Shown: positions 57,153 through 64,000 of the stretch, piece after piece
Position numbering within the stretch: position 1 is the first letter of the stretch
Layout: every line of letters begins with the position of its first letter
Assembly: GCF_000013045.1 (NCBI RefSeq)
Contig: NC_007677.1
Location: 1,488,001-1,552,000, forward strand
Direction of reading: 5' to 3'
Source: Salinibacter ruber DSM 13855
GTDB lineage: Bacteria; Bacteroidota; Rhodothermia; Rhodothermales; Salinibacteraceae
Length of the DNA: 64,000 nucleotides
Notes under the pieces: generated by a model
Told to the model about the DNA's origin: nothing
The model's database searches: none
The model's input: only the letters and a program-made list of their open reading frames with translations
Position numbers and translations under genes: made by a program

Positions 57153-58742
57153 ATGGCTGAACTAGAGGCCGCCCCCAACACCGCTCGCGAGCTGCTCTTC
57201 GGCGACGAATGGGAGTACGCCCCCGCCCCGCAGTCCGCCGACCACGTGCGCCTGGACGACCGCTACGGGCCCTTCATCGACGGGGAATTCCGGGAAGTGG
57301 ACGAGTACTTCCCGTCGATCAACCCGGCCACGGAGGAGCCGCTCGCGGAGGTCGGCCTCGCCGACGAGGCCGTCGTCGACGAGGCCGTCGGGGCCGCCCG
57401 GACGGCGTACGAGTCGCACTGGCGCGACCTGCCCGGAAAAGAGCGGGCGAAATACATCTATCGGATCGGGCGGATGATCAAGGAAAAGTCCCGCGAGTTC
57501 GCGGTGCTGGAGTCGATGGACGGGGGCAAGCCGATCCGCGAGTCGCGCGACATGGACATCCCCCTGGTGGCGGCCCACTTCTTCCACTACGCCGGCTGGG
57601 CCGACAAGCTGGAGTACGCCCTGCCGGGCCCGGGCCGGCCCCGCTCGCTGGGCGTGTGCGGCCAGATCATCCCCTGGAACTTTCCGCTCCTGATGGCGGC
57701 GTGGAAGCTGGCCCCGGCCCTCGCTACGGGCAACACCGTCGTGCTGAAGCCCGCCGAGACGACGCCCCTCACGGCCCTCAAGCTCGCCGAGGTGATTCAG
57801 GAGGCGGGCCTGCCGCCCGGCGTCGTCAACATCGTGCAGGGGGCCGGCGAGGTGGGCTCCGCCCTCGTGGAGCACCCGGACGTCGACAAGATTGCGTTTA
57901 CCGGCTCCACCGGGGTCGGCAAGCACATCCAGAAGCAGCTTGCCGGGACGAAGAAGCGCCTCACGCTGGAGCTGGGGGGGAAGGGGGCCAACATCGTCTT
58001 CGAGGACGCGCCCATCGACCAGGCCGTGGAGGGCATCGTGGACGGCATCTACTTCAACCAGGGGCACGTCTGCTGTGCGGGGTCGCGGCTGCTGGTCCAG
58101 GAGAGCGTGGCGGAGGAGGTGACCCGGAAGCTGCGGGACCGCATCGCGACGCTCCGGGTGGGCGACCCGCTCGACAAGAACACCGACATCGGGGCGATCA
58201 ACTCGAAGCCACAGCTGGAGAAAATCCGCCGCCTCGTGGACGTCGGCGAGCGGGAGGGCGCCGACAAGTTCCAGCCGGAGTGCAACCTGCCGGACGACGG
58301 CTTCTGGTTCCCGCCCACGTTCTTCACCAACGTGACGCAGTCCCACCGCATCGCGCAGGAGGAGATTTTTGGTCCCGTCCTGTCGGTCACTACGTTCCGC
58401 ACGCCCGAGGAGGCGGTCGAGCGCGCCAACAACACCGAGTACGGCCTCGCCTCTGGCATCTGGAGCGACAAGGGCTCGAAGCTCTTCTCGATCTCGCAGG
58501 CGCTGAAAAGCGGCGTGGTCTGGGGCAATACCTACAACAAGTTCGACCCCGCCAGCCCCTTCGGCGGCTACAAGGAAAGCGGCTTCGGCCGCGAGGGGGG
58601 CATGCACGGTCTTCTTCCGTACCTTGAACGTCCATCGCAGTCATGGCAGCCACAGACGCCCACGAACGGCTCCCCGTCTACAAAACCCGCAAGCTCTACA
58701 TCGGCGGGGGCTTCCCCCGAACCGAAAGCGGACGATACATAA
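57153..58742 (+). CDS. Aldehyde dehydrogenase (ALDH16-like first domain)
   Basis: A 529-residue NAD(P)-dependent aldehyde dehydrogenase. ALDH core residues run to about 492: VCGQIIPWNFPLLMAAWKLAPALATGNTVVLKPAE, LTLELGGKGANIVFEDAPID with the general-base Glu, and the catalytic Cys in FNQGHVCCAGSRLL, EEIFGPVLSV. The last 35 residues (Ser/Thr/Pro-rich) are not family-like and run in a different frame through the first 100 nt of the next gene. Neighbouring deoC supplies acetaldehyde, so it may act in deoxyribose use. Confidence 0.92.
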   Translation: MAELEAAPNTARELLFGDEWEYAPAPQSADHVRLDDRYGPFIDGEFREVDEYFPSINPATEEPLAEVGLADEAVVDEAVGAARTAYESHWRDLPGKERAKYIYRIGRMIKEKSREFAVLESMDGGKPIRESRDMDIPLVAAHFFHYAGWADKLEYALPGPGRPRSLGVCGQIIPWNFPLLMAAWKLAPALATGNTVVLKPAETTPLTALKLAEVIQEAGLPPGVVNIVQGAGEVGSALVEHPDVDKIAFTGSTGVGKHIQKQLAGTKKRLTLELGGKGANIVFEDAPIDQAVEGIVDGIYFNQGHVCCAGSRLLVQESVAEEVTRKLRDRIATLRVGDPLDKNTDIGAINSKPQLEKIRRLVDVGEREGADKFQPECNLPDDGFWFPPTFFTNVTQSHRIAQEEIFGPVLSVTTFRTPEEAVERANNTEYGLASGIWSDKGSKLFSISQALKSGVVWGNTYNKFDPASPFGGYKESGFGREGGMHGLLPYLERPSQSWQPQTPTNGSPSTKPASSTSAGASPEPKADDT

Positions 58743-59533
58743 CCGCCACCGACCCAACCGGCGAATTCGTGGCCAACATCTGTCGCGCGTCGCGCAAGGA
58801 CTTTCGAGATGCGGTCGTGGAGGCCCGCGAGGCCCAGGACGGCTGGAGTTCGCGGAGCGCCTTCAACCGCGGGCAGATCCTGTACCGGATGGGCGAGATG
58901 CTGGAGTCCCGCCGGCAGGCGTTCGTCGATACCCTGGTCGACACCGCCGGCTACGCCCCCGACGCGGCCGGGGCGGAGGTGGACGCGGCGATTGACCGGC
59001 TCGTCTACTACGCGGGCTGGACCGACAAATTTTCGCAGGTGTTTGGGAGCATCAATCCCGTGGCGAGCTCGCACTTCGACTTCTCCGTCCCCGAGCCGTC
59101 GGGCGTCGTCGCCGCCTTCTGTCCGGAGGCCGCGCCGCTCTTGGGGCTCGTCTCCTGCCTGGCCCCGATCATCGTGCCCGGCAACACGGTCATCCTGGTG
59201 GTGGAGAACGACGCCCCGACGCTGGCCCTCGACCTGGCGGAGGTGCTCGACACGAGTGACCTGCCGGGTGGGGTCGTCAACATTCTCACGGGCCACCGGG
59301 AGGAACTCCGGGAGCACGTGGGGGGGCACCGCGACGTAGACGCCATTCTGAGCGTCGGCGCGTCGACCGAAGAGCGCACCATCCTGGAGCGGGAAGGGGC
59401 CGAGAGCGTCACGCGGATGGAGTTTCGCCCGGGTCGCTCGCCGGCCGAGTGGCGGGCCGATGAGAGCCAGTCGCCCTACTGGATCACGCCGTTTGTCGAG
59501 TTTAAGACCACCTGGCACCCGGTTGGGCGTTGA
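58643..59533 (+). CDS. Truncated aldehyde dehydrogenase-like protein lacking the catalytic domain (ALDH16-like second domain)
   Basis: A 296-residue protein matching the N-terminal, NAD-binding half of ALDHs: KLYIGGGFPRTESGRYITA, ANICRASRKDFRDAVVEAREAQDGW, NRGQILYRMGEMLESR, PSGVVAAFCPEAAPLLGLVSCLAPIIVPGNTVIL and LPGGVVNILTGH. The catalytic Cys region is missing. This pattern is the C-terminal pseudo-domain of ALDH16, usually fused to a complete ALDH. It overlaps the preceding gene by 100 nt in another frame. Its last codons V-G-R-stop lie in a dispersed repeat. Confidence 0.87.
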   Translation: MAATDAHERLPVYKTRKLYIGGGFPRTESGRYITATDPTGEFVANICRASRKDFRDAVVEAREAQDGWSSRSAFNRGQILYRMGEMLESRRQAFVDTLVDTAGYAPDAAGAEVDAAIDRLVYYAGWTDKFSQVFGSINPVASSHFDFSVPEPSGVVAAFCPEAAPLLGLVSCLAPIIVPGNTVILVVENDAPTLALDLAEVLDTSDLPGGVVNILTGHREELREHVGGHRDVDAILSVGASTEERTILEREGAESVTRMEFRPGRSPAEWRADESQSPYWITPFVEFKTTWHPVGR

Positions 59534-59562
59534 GGATTGGGCGTTGAGGGTTGAGGGCTGAG
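59521..59562. repeat. GTTGGGCGTTGA repeat tract after the ALDH pair
   Basis: Copies GTTGGGCGTTGAGGATTGGG, CGTTGAGGGTTGAGGG run on from the last codons of the truncated ALDH gene; the first unit contains its stop. The unit is identical to that at the end of the IMPACT-family gene at 8576. Confidence 0.75.
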
Positions 59563-59619
59563 CTCGTGGGTCGTCTCTTCCTATCTTACTTTGTTTTGGA
59601 GACAAGCATTCCGTTGCGT

Positions 59620-60156
59620 ATGCATCGTCGCTCGCCCTTCGCCATTCTCGCGCTGGCCGTCGTGCTGGGCGCCTGCACCGGGGCGTCACAGACCTCCGGG
59701 CAGGAAGGTCCCGCTGAGCCGGAGCCCGCAGAGGCGGCCCCGTCGGTGGCCGAGTACGAAACGTTCGACCCGTCGGCGTACGACGCCCGCCCGCCGGAGC
59801 GCACTGTAGAGGTGACCCACCAGGTGCCCGATCGCCTGTTGCAGGGGCGGGCGGACGAGGGCGTGCAGCAAACGGTTGAGGGCTTCCGGGTGCAGGTGTT
59901 CTCGGCGCGGGACAAGCAGGCGGCGCAGGACTTTCAGGTGAAGGTCCGGCAGTGGTGGGAGGAGAACAAAGCGGAGGCCCCGACTGCGGTCTTGGGGAAT
60001 GAGCCGCCCATTGTTGTGCAGTACTCGCAGCCCTACTACCGGGTGCGGATGGGGGCCTTTGCCGAGCGCGACGCGGCCGAAGAAGCCCTTGCGTTCGTCC
60101 GGAGTGCGTACCCGAACGCCTTTATTTCTCGGGGTACGGTGACGGTGACGAGGTAG
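59620..60156 (+). CDS. SPOR-domain lipoprotein
   Basis: A 178-residue envelope protein. Signal ending VVLGAC makes Cys20 the lipid site. A Pro/Glu/Ala-rich linker leads to a C-terminal SPOR domain (about 98-178: GFRVQVFSARDKQAAQDFQVKVRQW, then PYYRVRMGAFAERDAAEEALAFVR). SPOR domains bind denuded septal peptidoglycan, so a cell-division or envelope role is likely. ATG at 59620 begins the signal. Confidence 0.88.
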   Translation: MHRRSPFAILALAVVLGACTGASQTSGQEGPAEPEPAEAAPSVAEYETFDPSAYDARPPERTVEVTHQVPDRLLQGRADEGVQQTVEGFRVQVFSARDKQAAQDFQVKVRQWWEENKAEAPTAVLGNEPPIVVQYSQPYYRVRMGAFAERDAAEEALAFVRSAYPNAFISRGTVTVTR

Positions 60157-60172
60157 GAGAGCGGCGGGCGCA

Positions 60173-61585
60173 TCACGGTGCGGCGGAATCGAGCGACTGG
60201 GCCTTGTTCGCGAGTCGGTCCACCAGATCGGGGGCGTACGTCTCGTGCTCCGGCTTCATGAGGACGCTGCGCAGGACGGCGGCCTCGTCCCGATCGGCGT
60301 GGAGCGACGGCCGCAGGGTCGTCAGTGCGTCCGCGGAGAGCCGATACACGCTGGTAAAGATGGGATCGTCCGGGTCGTTCATGGCCGCGTCGAAGAGGGC
60401 CTGGCTTGCCTCGTGGACGGCGGAGAGGGACGATTCCGATGTGGCCGGCACGTACGAGACGATGTCGGTCTCCGGGGGCGCCACGACGTGGAGGGCATCG
60501 GTGTCCGCCACCGCGTCGGTCCAGGTGCGGGCCGCCCGCATGCAGGCGGCCAGGATGGGGCCGAGGCCGTCGTCCGGCTTCAGGGGCAGCGCCTTGAGCG
60601 TGCACCAGAGCGCCCCGGCCGCCGCCCCGGCTCGTGAGCACTCCAGGCTGATCTCGCCGAGGTGCAGGTCGTCGGACGTGAAGTAGGTGTAGGGCGAGTC
60701 GTGCTGGTAGAAGCGCCCCACCGCCGGGTCGCGGAAGAGAATGCACCCGCAGCCGTACGGCTGCAGGCCGTGTTTGTGCGGATCAATGGCGACGGAGTCG
60801 GCGTCTTCGATTGCGCGAAACCGCTCCGCGGGAAAGTTCGGAATGTCGGGCGCGTCCGGCTCCGTCAGCAGCCGGAAAAAGCCGCCGTACGCGCCATCGA
60901 CGTGAACCCGAGCGTCGTGCGCCCTGCACAGCGGGATTGCGTCGTGGATTGGGTCCACCGTGCCGAGTCCGGTCGTCCCGGCCGTCAGCACGACGGTCCC
61001 GATCGCGTGCTGCTCCAGCACGCGGTCGAGGGCGTCCAGGTCGATCCGGCCGTGGGCGTCCGCCGGCACCGGCACCACCTCTACGTCGAGCACGTCGCCC
61101 ATGCGGCCGTGGGTGTAGTGGGCGTTGTCCGCCACCGCGACGGCCTGGTCCGGATGGAGCTCGCGCGCCACCCAGAGCGCCTCCAGGTTCGCCACGGTGC
61201 CGCCGCCGGTGAGGTGGCCGAGGCTGGCGTCGGGCAGCCCGAGCATGCCGGCCAGGTCCGCCACGACCTCCTTTTCCATCTGGCTGGTGGGCGAGCCGCC
61301 GTCGAGCGCGTGGTTGTTGGGGTTGATGCGCTGGGCCGCCGCGTACGCCGCACAGGCGACCGGGTGGGGCGGCTTCAGCATCTGCCCGGCGTAGCGCGGG
61401 TGGTGGAACGGGTAGTTGCCCTCCAGGCGCTCCAGGTACTCGTCGAAGGCGGCGTCGAGGCGGTCCGGATCGACGCCGAGGGCGTCGTGGCGGTCGAACG
61501 CGCCCCAGGACTGTTCCCAGTCCTCGACGTGCTGGAGGGCGCGGTGAAGGAGGGCGTCGGCGGCAGGGGAGGATTGCGGGGACAC
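60173..61585 (-). CDS. PLP-dependent group II decarboxylase family protein
   Basis: A 470-residue PLP enzyme of the glutamate/aromatic amino acid decarboxylase family. HPRYAGQMLKPPHPVACAAYAAAQRINPNNHALDGGSPTSQMEKEV opens the fold; GHLTGGGTVANLEALWVAR is the phosphate region, HVDGAYGGFFRLL holds the PLP-ring Asp, and DPHKHGLQPYGCG contains the Schiff-base Lys. Substrate cannot be told. The start is GTG. Convergent with the SPOR gene, 16 bp apart. Confidence 0.88.
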   Translation of the reverse strand: MSPQSSPAADALLHRALQHVEDWEQSWGAFDRHDALGVDPDRLDAAFDEYLERLEGNYPFHHPRYAGQMLKPPHPVACAAYAAAQRINPNNHALDGGSPTSQMEKEVVADLAGMLGLPDASLGHLTGGGTVANLEALWVARELHPDQAVAVADNAHYTHGRMGDVLDVEVVPVPADAHGRIDLDALDRVLEQHAIGTVVLTAGTTGLGTVDPIHDAIPLCRAHDARVHVDGAYGGFFRLLTEPDAPDIPNFPAERFRAIEDADSVAIDPHKHGLQPYGCGCILFRDPAVGRFYQHDSPYTYFTSDDLHLGEISLECSRAGAAAGALWCTLKALPLKPDDGLGPILAACMRAARTWTDAVADTDALHVVAPPETDIVSYVPATSESSLSAVHEASQALFDAAMNDPDDPIFTSVYRLSADALTTLRPSLHADRDEAAVLRSVLMKPEHETYAPDLVDRLANKAQSLDSAAP

Positions 61586-61631
61586 GTTGAACGGTTTTTA
61601 TTTAGAGAAGCAGAGGGACGCGCCTCGGCGG

Positions 61632-62708
61632 TTACCCCCCTCGCGTGGAGACAGTGTCGGGGATTTTGCCGGGAGAATTGAGGAGGTTGGGGAGGTTGAG
61701 GGCAAGGATAGGGGCGGTGAGCAGGCCCTTCGAGCCGAGGGCGGTGAACGCCCAGAGCCGCTCGCGGCGGGGGAGGGGGCCAAGGAGCGGCCGGTTCGTT
61801 GCCGAGTGCTTCACCCGCACCCCTGCCACCTCGCCCCGCACCTCGGCGTGCTGTACCCCCGGAATCAGGTCACTGGTTTTCTCCTGGATGTAGGCCGTGG
61901 CGTCGGGGGTGGGCGAGAGGTCGTCGAAGTTGTTTTCGTAATTGCTCCCGAGGACCAGCGTGTCGCCCTCGGGCACGATGTAGCCCCGTCCCGACATCGG
62001 CGGGAGGGAGTTCGAGAGGGGCTTCGGGCGGCGGACGCGGACGGTCTGGCCCTTCACGCCGTCCAGTCCCAGTCGCCGTAGTTCCGGAAACGGGGGATAG
62101 CCCTGCCCGAGCGCCAGGAGCACGCGGTCGGCCCGCAGCGCTTCGGTGTCGTCGCCGCGGTCGACCTCCACCACCGCGGCGCCGGGCGTCTCGCGCCAGT
62201 AGAGCACCGGCGCCTGCGTCTCGATTGTCGCCCCGCGGGCCTGTGCCGCCTCCAGCAGCGCGTCGACCATCGCCCCGACGTTCACGGCGCCGCCCCGGGG
62301 AACGAAGAGGGCGCCGCGGTCGGGCTGCACGGCGGGATATCGGTCCCGAACCGTGGCCGGGGAGAGCCAGGTGGCGAGGTCCGGATGCGTCTCGGCGGCG
62401 TCCTGGAAGGGGGCGACCTGATCGGGCTCCACGGCGGGCCGGAGCACGCCGGTGTCGGGAAAAAGCGCCGGGGCACCGGCCTCGTCTAGGAGCGTCGGCA
62501 CGGCGTCCAGGGCCTCGCGCAGGCGCCAGATGGGGCGGGCGCGGCGCCCCATGAACGGGTTGACGAGGCCCGCGGCGGCCCCGGAGGCCCCGGACGCGGG
62601 CTCGTCCGACTCCAGCACGCGGACCCTGTGGTCGCGGCTCAGGGTGAAGGCCGCACAGGCCCCGGCCAGGCCCGCGCCCACGACGATTACGTCGGCGTCG
62701 TAACGCAT
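61632..62708 (-). CDS. FAD-dependent amine/D-amino-acid oxidase (DAO family)
   Basis: A 358-residue FAD oxidoreductase. The N-terminal dinucleotide fold is VIVVGAGLAGACAAFTLSRDHRVRVLESDEPASGASGAAAGLVNP; GRGYIVPEGDTLVLGSNYENNFDD and a C-terminal Gly-rich FAD segment (ALGSKGLLTAPILAL) complete the fold. Substrate is unknown; it resembles MnmC/glycine-oxidase-like proteins. ATG at 62708; the longer upstream frame is not family-like. Divergent from thiO. Confidence 0.83.
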   Translation of the reverse strand: MRYDADVIVVGAGLAGACAAFTLSRDHRVRVLESDEPASGASGAAAGLVNPFMGRRARPIWRLREALDAVPTLLDEAGAPALFPDTGVLRPAVEPDQVAPFQDAAETHPDLATWLSPATVRDRYPAVQPDRGALFVPRGGAVNVGAMVDALLEAAQARGATIETQAPVLYWRETPGAAVVEVDRGDDTEALRADRVLLALGQGYPPFPELRRLGLDGVKGQTVRVRRPKPLSNSLPPMSGRGYIVPEGDTLVLGSNYENNFDDLSPTPDATAYIQEKTSDLIPGVQHAEVRGEVAGVRVKHSATNRPLLGPLPRRERLWAFTALGSKGLLTAPILALNLPNLLNSPGKIPDTVSTRGG

Positions 62709-62824
62709 ACGAAAAACAACAATCATTCGTGCAACGGTCGTCTTCCACACGCGTCCGGTGCCGCAGCGTTCGGGACACTTCTGGAAAATGACGCGTTCGA
62801 CACTGCGTTGCAAACAAGGCCGAC

Positions 62825-62844
62825 ACTCTTCTGCACAGAAGAGT
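62825..62844. promoter_or_regulatory. Palindrome in the thiO/DAO divergent region
   Basis: Perfect 9-nt arms ACTCTTCTG/CAGAAGAGT flank a CA spacer, midway between two divergent oxidase genes (46 bp before thiO). A GCGTTGCA pair at 62805 and 62863 and repeated GACACT units surround it. It looks like an operator or attenuator; no TPP riboswitch elements are present. Confidence 0.5.
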
Positions 62845-62889
62845 CCCGGACACTCCACTGGATGCGTTGCACGAATTGCTCGTTTTGCG

Positions 62890-64000
62890 ATGACCCGAGA
62901 CGTGCTGATTGTTGGGGGCGGCACCGTCGGACTGAGCATCGGCTTTGAGCTCGTCCGTCGCGGCACGCCCGTGACCCTCTTCGAAAAAGAGACGGCGGGG
63001 CGCGGCACCTCGTACCAGGCCGCGGGCATGCTGGCCCCCGACGCCGAGATCGAATTCGAGGAGCGGGAGCTCTACGACTTCAACCGGGAAAGCCTGCGGC
63101 GTTGGCCCGACTTTGCCGACCGGGTGGAGGCCGCATCCGGCCAGTCGGTCGACTACCGCGACGAAGGGACGCTCATCGTGGCCGATGACCGCGACGCCGC
63201 CGAGGCGCTGGAGCGGCTTTACGAGTTCCAGCGAGACCAGGGCCTGGACGTGGAGTGGCTCACCGGGGCGGAAGCGCGCGACGTGGAGCCGTTCGTGGCC
63301 CCGAGCCTCGCCGCCGCCGTGTACGCCCCGTCGGACCACCAGGTCGACAACCGCCGCCTTGTGGGGGCCCTGCGGACGGCGTTCAAGGCGGAGGGGGGCA
63401 CGCTGCACGAGGAAACCCCCGTCGAGGCCGTCGTGCCGGACGAGGACGTGCCGGCGGTCCGGACGGCCGGCGGCGAGCGCATCGAAGGGAATCGGGTCGT
63501 GGTGGCGGCGGGCGTCTGGTCCCGCGAGCTGGACGGCCTCACGCCCGATGCGACGCCCCCGGTGCGTCCCGTGAAGGGACAGTCGCTTCAATTGCGCAGC
63601 AAGCGCCCATTTGACCTTCAGCACGTGATTCGGGGGCCGGAGGCGTACCTGGCCCCCAAAAGCGACGGACGGATCGTCATGGGGGCCACGAGCGAGGAAA
63701 TGGGCTTCGACACGACGGTGACGGCGGGAGGGCTCTACGACCTCCTGGAAGGCGGATGGGAGGTCGTGCCGGGCATCCGCGACCTGCCGGTCGACGAGAC
63801 GTGGGCCGGACTGCGGCCCGCGAGCCGCGATCACGCGCCTCTCCTGGGGCGGTCGGCCGCACCCGGGGTGCTCATGGCGACCGGGCACTACCGGCACGGG
63901 ATTCTGCTGACGCCCATCACGGCCGAGGAGATGGCGCGACTGATTCGCACCGGAGAAACCTCGGACTGGCTCCGGCCGTTTTCTCCCCGTCGTTTTTCTG
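62890..64000 (+). CDS. thiO: Glycine oxidase ThiO-like (partial at 3' end)
   Basis: At least 370 residues; the frame is open to the window edge. A DAO-family FAD enzyme, by family oxidising glycine to iminoacetate for thiazole synthesis in thiamin formation. VLIVGGGTVGLSIGFELVRRGTPVTLFEKE, TSYQAAGMLAPDAEIEFEE, VRPVKGQSLQLR, VPGIRDLPVDETWAGLRPASRDHAPLLG and MATGHYRHGILLTPITAEEMA are ThiO hallmarks. The DAO-like gene and palindrome are upstream. Near the end of the gene (VPGI…TPIT motif seen), so little is missing. Confidence 0.9.
   Translation, partial: MTRDVLIVGGGTVGLSIGFELVRRGTPVTLFEKETAGRGTSYQAAGMLAPDAEIEFEERELYDFNRESLRRWPDFADRVEAASGQSVDYRDEGTLIVADDRDAAEALERLYEFQRDQGLDVEWLTGAEARDVEPFVAPSLAAAVYAPSDHQVDNRRLVGALRTAFKAEGGTLHEETPVEAVVPDEDVPAVRTAGGERIEGNRVVVAAGVWSRELDGLTPDATPPVRPVKGQSLQLRSKRPFDLQHVIRGPEAYLAPKSDGRIVMGATSEEMGFDTTVTAGGLYDLLEGGWEVVPGIRDLPVDETWAGLRPASRDHAPLLGRSAAPGVLMATGHYRHGILLTPITAEEMARLIRTGETSDWLRPFSPRRFS

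Noticed and set aside
62709-62889. TPP riboswitch before thiO
   Set aside because: None of the conserved CTGAGA or CCTGATCTGG-type thi-box elements is present.

Overview
The window reads as a piece of a high-GC, halophilic member of the Rhodothermota/Bacteroidota, most like Salinibacter. This is an inference from three things: strongly acidic (Asp/Glu-rich) proteins throughout, GC-rich codon use, and a PorV-type outer-membrane protein of the kind tied to type IX secretion. I could run no database search. Gene density is high, with 57 protein genes called (two cut by the window edges, two short and tentative), one tRNA, and no rRNA, CRISPR, prophage or insertion sequence.

Region by region. 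1-9.2 kb: end of a methyltransferase gene, cryptochrome DASH with a DUF2256 partner, tRNA-Ala(CGC), a lipoprotein-like methyltransferase, an RND efflux pump with its adaptor, an IMPACT-family protein and RNase H. 9.3-15.5 kb: obgE-dprA (overlapping), a class V aminotransferase, an RluD-type pseudouridine synthase, an HNH endonuclease and a small membrane protein. 15.6-24.7 kb (minus strand): a BlaI/M56 regulatory pair with an unusual TonB/ExbD-like tail, a glycosyltransferase, an ArgZ-like arginine hydrolase, an ABC exporter, an MscS channel, and the glycolytic pair gap-pgk. 25-32 kb (plus strand): TPR protein, NtrC-type regulator, LolD-type ATPase, LON-domain protein, MBL hydrolase, a histidine-kinase-like fragment and PorV.

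32-43.2 kb is the most coherent block: a TetR regulator, then acyl-CoA ligase, a FadN-type hydratase/dehydrogenase, thiolase, an SDR, a FadE-type acyl-CoA dehydrogenase and a 2,4-dienoyl-CoA reductase-like SDR. Together these cover activation and every step of beta-oxidation, including unsaturated chains. AT-rich sites sharing CCGTTAA/GTTAAC sit in front of the FadN and FadE genes and look like a shared operator.

43.3-54.4 kb: a hypothetical protein, protoporphyrinogen oxidase, a CsbD-like protein with a strong terminator, two tentative small ORFs, an acyl-CoA carboxylase beta subunit, OsmC, a YkvA-like protein, hemolysin III, an RNase Z-like hydrolase, a polyprenyl diphosphate synthase and BtuCF-like uptake proteins without an ATPase gene beside them. 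54.7-64 kb: a second NtrC-type regulator with GAFTDA in place of GAFTGA, deoC followed by two overlapping aldehyde dehydrogenase genes that look like a split ALDH16, a SPOR lipoprotein, a PLP decarboxylase, and two divergent FAD amine oxidases, the last (ThiO-like) cut by the window end.

Nothing here is a clear new defence or mobile system. The observations most worth following are the putative fatty-acid operators, the split ALDH16 pair, the M56-TonB-ExbD fusion, the ArgZ-like enzyme, and a repeat that supplies the same last codons and stop to two unrelated genes.
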